Positions 6,618 to 10,878 of a DNA stretch of 10,878 nt are shown piece by piece (positions within the stretch are counted from its first letter, which is position 1; each line of letters begins with the position of its first letter). The notes beneath the pieces are model-generated. The model had not been told where the DNA came from. It saw nothing but the letters and a program-made list of their open reading frames with translations, and did not search any database. The position numbers and the translations under genes were made by a program. Source of the stretch: an uncultured Clostridium sp. (GTDB lineage Bacteria; Bacillota; Clostridia; TANB77; CAG-508); assembly GCA_946008205.1 (NCBI GenBank), contig CAMGAZ010000031.1, positions 1 through 10,878 of the forward strand. The letters run 5' to 3'.

Positions 6618-7247
6618 CTATTTAACTATATTCTTCACAAAAGATAATCTATGTAATGGACATAATCCATATTCTTTAATTGCTGCTATGTGTTCTGCTG
6701 TTCCATATCCTTTATGCTTTGCAAATCCATACTGAGGATATACTTCATCCCACTGTCTCATTATTCTATCCCTTGTAACTTTAGCTATTATTGATGCAGC
6801 TGATATTGAATAGCATTTTGCATCGCCTTTTACAATAGACCTATAGGCAATTCCATCTGTATCTATTTTGGTTAACGCATCTACTATTATTAAGTCTGGT
6901 CTAACTGATAACTCTTTTACAGCCATTGTTAAACCTTCTTTAGTTGCATTCAATATATTAATTCTATCTATTTCTTTTTGGTCTATTATTCCAACACCAT
7001 AAGCAATTGCCTCATTTGTTATAATCTCATATAATTCTTCTCTCTTTTTTTCAGATACTTTTTTCGAATCATTTACTCCTTCTATCATTGAGTTTCTTGG
7101 CATAATTGCTGCAGCCACTACTACCGGACCTGCCAAAGGGCCTCTTCCAGCTTCATCAATTCCACATATGCATTGAACTCCAGAGTTATATATCTCTTCT
7201 TCTATTTCCTTTAATTTGATTAATCTTTGTTCTTCCTTTTCTTTCAT
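6618..7247 (-). CDS. rnhB: Ribonuclease HII
   Basis: RNase HII cuts the RNA strand of RNA-DNA hybrids and starts removal of single ribonucleotides misincorporated in DNA. The 209 residues contain the family block GIDEAGRGPLAGPVVVAA with the metal-binding D31 and E32, the NDSKKVSEKKRE segment, and the remaining acidic residues D123 (IIVDAL) and D142 (VKGD, ahead of SISAASIIAKVTRDR). The HKGYGTAEH and PLHRLSF motifs are also intact. A short charged N-terminal helix precedes the domain, as in many Firmicute RnhB proteins. The start has only a purine-rich AGAGAAGAG site, consistent with coupling to the upstream gene, whose stop is 15 bases away. It sits between a pilin-like membrane protein and pdp in one likely operon. 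Confidence 0.96.
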   Translation of the reverse strand: MKEKEEQRLIKLKEIEEEIYNSGVQCICGIDEAGRGPLAGPVVVAAAIMPRNSMIEGVNDSKKVSEKKREELYEIITNEAIAYGVGIIDQKEIDRINILNATKEGLTMAVKELSVRPDLIIVDALTKIDTDGIAYRSIVKGDAKCYSISAASIIAKVTRDRIMRQWDEVYPQYGFAKHKGYGTAEHIAAIKEYGLCPLHRLSFVKNIVK

Positions 7248-7262
7248 TTCTCTTCTCTTTTC

Positions 7263-7778
7263 TTATTCTTCTATATTTGTTTCATTTACGGTTACATTTT
7301 CGTCATTATTTGTCTTAGCTATTATATCCGATAATTTATACAAAATTTCTTCCTTGGAATACAGGCATCCTTTCGATACTATGATTTCATATGTTTCGTA
7401 ATTAATTATAAAATAGCTATCTTTATAATTAGTAATTTCTAGTCCTGCCTCTGCTAAATCTTTGTCTTCTAATACATAATATTTTTCATATTCATCTTCT
7501 GTAACAACATTGCCGTTAAAAAGCTCTTGTAATAAGTCTGAACTTCTCATTTCACTCAATTTAGTTCCTAAATACTTTGTTTCTTCTCCTCTTACTGTTT
7601 GCTTATCGATATAGTCTTTAATTTTCCATTGCACCTGCAACATATCCGTTTTTATAGTTTCTATTCTTGCTGCATGATACTCCATTCTTACAAAATAAAT
7701 AATTGATGAAACTATTAGTACAATGAATAATATCATTACTATTAGCTTTATCATTCCCATTCCTTGGCTTCTTTTCAT
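7263..7778 (-). CDS. Single-pass membrane protein, pilin-like (hypothetical)
   Basis: The 171-residue protein has a short positive N-terminus (MKRSQGMG), one long hydrophobic helix at about 9-30 (IKLIVMILFIVLIVSSIIYF) and an outer part predicted to begin with a helix (HAARIETIKTDMLQVQWKIKDYID). This layout and the following GTKLSEM, LAEAGLEI and SYFIINYETYEIIVSKG segments resemble pseudopilin-like proteins common in Clostridia. A prepilin-peptidase site is poor: a Gly is present, but the +5 position that is usually Glu is Lys or Ile. It may be a degenerate pseudopilin or simply a membrane-anchored protein. The C-terminal tail (NNDENVTVNETNIEE) is acidic. The ATG has GAGGAG six bases upstream, and a near-consensus promoter lies at 7846-7874. 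It heads the operon with rnhB and pdp. No pilus assembly gene is in the window. Confidence 0.8.
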   Translation of the reverse strand: MKRSQGMGMIKLIVMILFIVLIVSSIIYFVRMEYHAARIETIKTDMLQVQWKIKDYIDKQTVRGEETKYLGTKLSEMRSSDLLQELFNGNVVTEDEYEKYYVLEDKDLAEAGLEITNYKDSYFIINYETYEIIVSKGCLYSKEEILYKLSDIIAKTNNDENVTVNETNIEE

Positions 7779-7845
7779 ATTTTACTCCTCAATCATTTTT
7801 AATAATTCTATTTCGTATTTTTAATTTTCTCTTGATTTCTTTCTT

Positions 7846-7874
7846 ATTGTACATTAATATATTTTATTTTTCAA
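7846..7874 (-). promoter_or_regulatory. Sigma-A-type promoter of the pilin-like/rnhB/pdp operon
   Basis: The -35 TTGAAA (7869-7874) and -10 TACAAT (7846-7851) have a 17-base spacer, predicting a start near 7839 and a leader of about 60 bases. It lies downstream of the terminator-like hairpin at 7893-7924, so the operon does not need the promoter at 7992-8019. Confidence 0.65.
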
Positions 7875-7884
7875 CAATATAAGG

Positions 7885-7924
7885 CAAAATAAATCGACTG
7901 TCATTTTATCTAATGACAATCGAT
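7885..7924 (-). terminator. Intrinsic terminator-like hairpin
   Basis: In the minus-strand RNA AUCGAUUGUCAU (7924-7913) and AUGACAGUCGAU (7904-7893) pair over 12 positions with one U-G wobble, loop of eight, then UUAUUUUG. It would end the candidate small RNA and any read-through from htrA, which has no other terminator. Confidence 0.65.
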
Positions 7925-7985
7925 ACGAAAATAAAAGGGGATGTTTTTGTTTTTTAGTTAGTAATGGAGTAACTATTTATTACTA
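7885..7985 (-). ncRNA. Candidate small RNA between htrA and the pilin-like gene
   Basis: A promoter (TGGACA-16-TATAAT, 7992-8019) predicts a start near 7985. The transcript would begin with a 7-pair hairpin (UAGUAAU/AUUACUA, 7985-7979 with 7965-7959), run through an unpaired A/U-rich linker holding ACAUCCCCUUUUA (about 7944-7932), and end in a 12-pair hairpin followed by UUAUUUUG. The C-run is striking in such AT-rich DNA and resembles the C-rich seed loops of Firmicute regulatory RNAs. The next gene has its own promoter, so this can be an independent unit of about 100 nt. A leader attenuator is the alternative. Confidence 0.4.
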
Positions 7986-7989
7986 ACTA
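7955..7989. repeat. 11-bp perfect inverted repeat at a predicted transcription start
   Basis: TAGTTAGTAAT (7955-7965) and ATTACTAACTA (7979-7989) flank 13 bases. TAGTTA can also pair with TAACTA at 7970-7975. It begins three bases downstream of the -10 TATAAT at 7992-7997, so it may be an operator or the 5' hairpin of the transcript. Further copies of AACTAATTG lie upstream of the promoter at 8027-8045. Confidence 0.7.
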
Positions 7990-7991
7990 CG

Positions 7992-8019
7992 ATTATATAT
8001 TAACAATACTTTTTGTCCA
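7992..8019 (-). promoter_or_regulatory. Promoter of the candidate small RNA
   Basis: The -35 TGGACA (8014-8019, five of six consensus bases) and -10 TATAAT (7992-7997) are 16 bases apart. It lies 36 bases downstream of the htrA stop codon. The 10-base-period direct repeat at 8027-8045 is directly upstream. Confidence 0.6.
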
Positions 8020-8026
8020 TTTTGTG

Positions 8027-8045
8027 AACTAATTGTAACTAATTG
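8027..8045 (-). repeat. Tandem AACTAATTG direct repeat upstream of a -35 element
   Basis: AACTAATTG occurs at 8027-8035 and 8037-8045, one helical turn apart, ending seven bases from the -35 element of the minus-strand promoter. The spacing and position suit a dimeric activator such as a response regulator. It is also possible that this is chance in AT-rich DNA. Confidence 0.5.
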
Positions 8046-8054
8046 GTAGTTTTA

Positions 8055-9311
8055 CTATTGCTCTTGCAATGTGATTGTTATTTCTTTTTCTTGCCCATTT
8101 CTATTTACAGTTACAGTCATTGTTTCTCCTATATTATGTGTATTCTTTATTTCATTTAGTTCATTCATTGTTTTAATTTCTTTTCCATCTGCTTTAATTA
8201 TAACATCACCAGGTTTAATTCCTGCCTTTTCTGCTGCTGAATATTCATCAACACTTGCAACATATATTCCTTCTACTAGGTTATTTCTCTTTGCGGTAGT
8301 TTCGTCTAAATCTCTGCCAGAGATTCCGATGTATGGTCTCTTTACTTTATTATATTGAATTAGTTGTTCATATATTGGCTTTGCAGCATTAATTGGAATT
8401 GCAAATCCCATGCCTTCTACACCAGTTGCAGCTACTTTTAATGTATTTATTCCTATTACTTGACCTTGACTGTTAACTAATGCTCCACCACTATTTCCTG
8501 AATTTATAGCTGCATCAGTTTGTATTAATTTATATGTTTTTCCGTCAGAATCTGTTACTTCTCTGTTTAAAGCACTAATTAAACCTCCTGTTACAGAGCT
8601 TTGCATTCCAAGAGGATTTCCTATAGCCATAGAAAATTCTCCTACTTTTACAGTGTCAGAATCACCTAGTTCAGCTGCAGGCAATCCAGTCTTGTCAATT
8701 TTTATTACAGCCAAATCTGTCTCTGCATCAGTTCCAACTACAGTTGCAGGATATTCTGTTGTGTCATTATATAAGAAAACTGTTACTTTATTTGCTTCTC
8801 CAATCTCATAATAAGATGATGAAGATGACGAGTTTATAACATGATTATTTGTTAATATATACCCATCTTCACTAATTATAATTCCTGATCCCTCAGCTGA
8901 TGCTGTTCCTTGTTGCATCATGAATATTGAATTAACTGTATATTCTACCTTTATACCAACAATTGATGGTTGTACTTTTTGTGCAACAGCAATTCCTGTT
9001 CCTGAATAATCTGCAAGCGAAATTTGAGTCGTATTTAATTGTCCGCTCGAAGCACTTGTAGAAACCGTATTTTTATTGCTATCTACCTTTAATAAATTTT
9101 CTCTAATTCCTGGTACCCCAAAGCAAGTTCCTAATACTAATCCCGCTCCTAGTACTCCACTAAGAAATGGAACTGCTACAGTTTTTCCAAAACCGGATTT
9201 ATCTTTTTTCTCCTTTTCCTTCTTATCGTTTGGATTTACAGCTTTAAATTCTTTACCAGATTTATCTATTACTGCATCTGGCGCCTTTACATTATTTTTA
9301 TTTTCCTCCAT
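8055..9311 (-). CDS. htrA: Membrane-anchored HtrA/DegP-family serine protease
   Basis: HtrA proteases degrade or refold misfolded proteins outside the membrane. The 418 residues have a charged cytoplasmic head (1-42, rich in KEKEKKDK), one membrane helix at about 44-66 (VAVPFLSGVLGAGLVLGTCF), a low-complexity linker, a trypsin-like domain (about 105-310) and one PDZ domain (about 325-416). The catalytic triad is complete: H157 in LTNNHVI, D199 in DAETDLAVIKI and S274 in INSGNSGGAL. A Ser run (161-166) follows the catalytic His. The PDZ carries RPYIGISG, EKAGIKPGDVI and the usual C-terminal strand. Topology and length fit Bacillus HtrA/HtrB/HtrC types. The ATG has AGGAGG five bases upstream. 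It is monocistronic or read through from its own promoter, which has stress-type direct repeats. The neighbouring M23 endopeptidase also acts on the cell envelope. Confidence 0.95.
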   Translation of the reverse strand: MEENKNNVKAPDAVIDKSGKEFKAVNPNDKKEKEKKDKSGFGKTVAVPFLSGVLGAGLVLGTCFGVPGIRENLLKVDSNKNTVSTSASSGQLNTTQISLADYSGTGIAVAQKVQPSIVGIKVEYTVNSIFMMQQGTASAEGSGIIISEDGYILTNNHVINSSSSSSYYEIGEANKVTVFLYNDTTEYPATVVGTDAETDLAVIKIDKTGLPAAELGDSDTVKVGEFSMAIGNPLGMQSSVTGGLISALNREVTDSDGKTYKLIQTDAAINSGNSGGALVNSQGQVIGINTLKVAATGVEGMGFAIPINAAKPIYEQLIQYNKVKRPYIGISGRDLDETTAKRNNLVEGIYVASVDEYSAAEKAGIKPGDVIIKADGKEIKTMNELNEIKNTHNIGETMTVTVNRNGQEKEITITLQEQ

Positions 9312-9352
9312 TTTTTCCTCCTATTGTGCCACTATTGGCTTTCACATATAGT

Positions 9353-9382
9353 ATTTTACCTCAATTCCATTTAATGATACAA
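9353..9382 (-). promoter_or_regulatory. Promoter of htrA
   Basis: The -35 TTGTAT (9377-9382) and -10 TAAAAT (9353-9358) have an 18-base spacer. Both elements are imperfect, as expected for a promoter that depends on an activator. The leader carries a small hairpin GCCA-ATAG-TGGC (9328-9339) just before the ribosome site. Confidence 0.55.
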
Positions 9383-9388
9383 TACATT

Positions 9389-9409
9389 TGTGAAAAATGT
9401 GTGAAAAAA
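9389..9409 (-). promoter_or_regulatory. Tandem TTTTTCACA boxes upstream of htrA (CssR-like site)
   Basis: TGTGAAAAA on the plus strand occurs at 9389-9397 and 9400-9408, an 11-base period, so the minus strand reads TTTTTCACA twice. The pair starts six bases upstream of the htrA -35. A related TTTCACA in the opposite orientation lies at 9340-9346. From memory, reiterated TTTTCAYA octamers precede Bacillus htrA and htrB promoters controlled by the CssRS two-component system. The analogy is inferred and no such regulator is in the window. Confidence 0.55.
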
Positions 9410-9412
9410 CGG

Positions 9413-9479
9413 AAAAAAATTATCACAATTCGCAGCTACATTTTTATCTAAAATTCTATACTGTGAATTGTGATAATTT
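9413..9479 (-). terminator. Intrinsic terminator of the M23 peptidase gene
   Basis: A 15-base perfect inverted repeat (AAATTATCACAATTC 9417-9431, GAATTGTGATAATTT 9465-9479), extended by CAG/CTG past one mismatch, encloses a loop of 25 bases and ends in TTTTTTT on the minus strand. The stem overlaps the stop codon of the peptidase gene. Confidence 0.85.
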
Positions 9480-10452
9480 ATTTATAAATATATAATTGTG
9501 GATCTATTTTATTTCCATTTAATCTTATCTCTAAATGTAAGTGGTTACCTGTAGAATTACCCGTTGAGCCAACCGCTGCAATAACGTCTCCTGCCGAAAC
9601 CACATCTCCAACTGATGCATACAATTTACTACAGTGTCCATAATAAGTTTGAACTCCATTTGCATGGTCTATGATAATTAAATATCCATATCCGCTCATC
9701 CATCCTGAATAAGATACTGTTCCTTCTGCTGCAGCTTTTATGTTGGTTCCATACGGTGCAGCTATATCTAATCCTCCATGAACATGGTTTCTTACAGTAG
9801 GTTCAACTGACCCATATCTTGAAGTAATGTTACCCGTAACTGGCTTAACACTAAAATATACTCCATTAAAAGTAGCTTCTGCTATTCTTTCTTGTTCACT
9901 TTTTATGTTTCTTAAGTCAGAGTTGATGCTTGCTTTTGCCACCTCTAAAGCTTCTGTTCCGATGCTATCAAAGTCTTTAGTATATTGTTCTTCTATTGAT
10001 ATTGTAGCAACATCATCTGAATATTCATTTTTCATTTCTTGTATGATATTTTCTGCTTCATCTAAAGTATTTACATATGATTCTATCTCTCCATTTATTG
10101 CAATTGCATAGACTTTATACATCGTAGTCGTATTTTCTGATAGAATTTGTGCTATTTTTTCCTCATCATTTGCCATTGTATCCGATAGTTTCAATTCATA
10201 TGTTGGCTCTACATTTAACTCTGTAAATATAGCACATGGATTATCTGAAGTTAATACTTCTTCGTTTATTATATCTTCCATTACTGTTTTACTTTTTACA
10301 TAGCCTATTACTTCGTCGTTTAATTTTACAGCATATACAGGATTATATTTTATAAATGCTATTGTTATTATTATAAAAAAGGCTATTGTAATAATTGTTA
10401 ACAATTTGGTAATCTCTTTTGTGCAGTATTTTAATCTATGGTATAAAATAAT
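9478..10452 (-). CDS. M23-family (LytM-type) zinc metalloendopeptidase, membrane-anchored
   Basis: M23 enzymes cut peptide cross-bridges of peptidoglycan outside the cell. A short basic head is followed by one membrane helix (LLTIITIAFFIIITIAFI), a middle region of about 150 residues with two similar segments (VYAVKLNDEVIGYVKSK and VYAIAINGEIESYVNTL) that resemble repeated exported modules, and a C-terminal M23 domain of about 120 residues. The zinc site is complete: HGGLD, then YYGHCS and HLHLEIR. Counting from 10452 these are H225, D229, H273, H304 and H306. The start is uncertain. The frame is open to a TTG at 10512, but a near-perfect promoter at 10484-10512 would place that codon upstream of the transcript. 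AAGGAG (10459-10464) is six bases from an in-frame ATT at 10452, chosen here. TTG 10404 is a fallback. A strong terminator follows. Confidence 0.9.
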   Translation of the reverse strand: MILYHRLKYCTKEITKLLTIITIAFFIIITIAFIKYNPVYAVKLNDEVIGYVKSKTVMEDIINEEVLTSDNPCAIFTELNVEPTYELKLSDTMANDEEKIAQILSENTTTMYKVYAIAINGEIESYVNTLDEAENIIQEMKNEYSDDVATISIEEQYTKDFDSIGTEALEVAKASINSDLRNIKSEQERIAEATFNGVYFSVKPVTGNITSRYGSVEPTVRNHVHGGLDIAAPYGTNIKAAAEGTVSYSGWMSGYGYLIIIDHANGVQTYYGHCSKLYASVGDVVSAGDVIAAVGSTGNSTGNHLHLEIRLNGNKIDPQLYIYK

Positions 10453-10483
10453 TTCACGCTCCTTTTTTACTGCGACATCTTTT

Positions 10484-10512
10484 ATTATACAATATATTTT
10501 ATACAAATGCAA
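10484..10512 (-). promoter_or_regulatory. Sigma-A-type promoter of the M23 peptidase gene
   Basis: The -35 TTGCAT (10507-10512) and -10 TATAAT (10484-10489) are exactly 17 bases apart, predicting a start near 10477, about 13 bases before the AAGGAG ribosome site. It excludes the upstream TTG at 10512 as a start codon. Confidence 0.75.
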
Positions 10513-10517
10513 ATTTT

Positions 10518-10878
10518 TTATGCATTTCCATTTTTAGCATATATAATTTTTCCGAATTTATAGCCATTTACAGCTTTTTGTATCTCCATTATTGGTATTG
10601 GTGCTATTGATATCAATATTGTATATAACCACTGCATTCCATTTAGTTGTACTAGATTAAAAATTTCAGCTAATGGCTTTATAATCACTACTCCAACTTG
10701 CAATATTATTCCTAATATCAATGCTCCAACTAGATATTTATTCTCAAAAATGCCTATTTTGAATATACTTTCTTCACTTTTTATGTTAAAACTGTGTATT
10801 AGTTCTAACATTCCTAGTGATATGATAGCCTTTGTTATGCCAACTTCGACTGAGTATTGTTTGTTTCCCATGCTTATC
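10518..10878 (-). CDS. C-terminal part of a cation-transporting P-type ATPase (partial at window edge)
   Basis: The visible 119 residues match the C-terminal membrane domain of calcium-type (PMCA/SERCA-like) P-type ATPases, which pump cations across the membrane with ATP. The typical segments are AIISLGMLELIHSFNIKSEES (the usual QLxHAFNxRS-type helix and loop), KIGIFENKYLVGALILGI, and PLAEIFNLVQLNGMQWLYTI followed by the last helix ending PIMEIQKAV. Four membrane helices can be seen. The frame is open to the right edge; an ATG at 10871 lies inside the domain and is not the start. The phosphorylation and nucleotide-binding domains are outside the window, so ion specificity cannot be judged. 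The stop is 66 bases from the M23 start region, with a promoter but no clear terminator between them (only a weak AAATGCA/TGCATTT palindrome over the stop). Confidence 0.85.
   Translation of the reverse strand, partial: ISMGNKQYSVEVGITKAIISLGMLELIHSFNIKSEESIFKIGIFENKYLVGALILGIILQVGVVIIKPLAEIFNLVQLNGMQWLYTILISIAPIPIMEIQKAVNGYKFGKIIYAKNGNA

Noticed and set aside
10452..10512. TTG at 10512 as the start of the M23 peptidase
   Set aside because: It forms part of the -35 element of a near-perfect promoter and has no ribosome site. The added residues do not look like the family N-terminus.
161..10878. CRISPR array, tRNA, rRNA, phage or transposase genes
   Set aside because: I looked for regularly spaced repeats, cloverleaf-like segments and mobile-element proteins and found none.

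Overview
The window is very AT-rich, uses the standard genetic code, and has strong Shine-Dalgarno sites (AGGAGG, AAGGAG) and sigma-A-type promoters close to TTGACA/TATAAT. Gene content (rpsB-tsf, a Pdp-type pyrimidine nucleoside phosphorylase, rnhB, a membrane-anchored HtrA, an M23 endopeptidase, an lspA-rluD pair) points to a low-GC Firmicute, most likely an uncultured Clostridia-type bacterium. This assignment rests on composition and protein resemblance only. All genes but one lie on the minus strand, so the window reads right to left.

Right to left: the C-terminal end of a cation-transporting P-type ATPase runs off the right edge. An M23 metallopeptidase follows with its own promoter and a long terminator hairpin, then a membrane-anchored HtrA/DegP serine protease whose promoter carries 11-bp-spaced TGTGAAAAA repeats like a stress response-regulator site. 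A 276-bp gap holds a promoter, inverted repeats, a C-rich linker and a terminator-like hairpin. It looks like a roughly 100-nt small RNA, with a second promoter for the next operon: a pilin-like membrane protein, rnhB and pdp. A bidirectional terminator separates pdp from the only plus-strand gene, a small zinc-ribbon/HTH protein transcribed divergently from rpsB. rpsB has a structured leader of about 120 nt, and a GC-rich hairpin sits between rpsB and tsf. tsf ends in a clear terminator.

The left 2.7 kb is a decaying operon in the order polytopic membrane protein (GT-C-like), lspA, rluD. The membrane protein is split by a frameshift. lspA has two in-frame stops and has lost both catalytic aspartates. 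rluD stops in the middle of its catalytic domain. All three reading frames are close-packed and share one promoter, which suggests joint loss of constraint, or one or more assembly problems.

I saw no CRISPR array, tRNA, rRNA, phage gene or transposase. The most interesting unexplained signals are the candidate small RNA near 7885-7985, the structured rpsB leader, the repeat-bearing htrA promoter and the eroded lspA-rluD operon.
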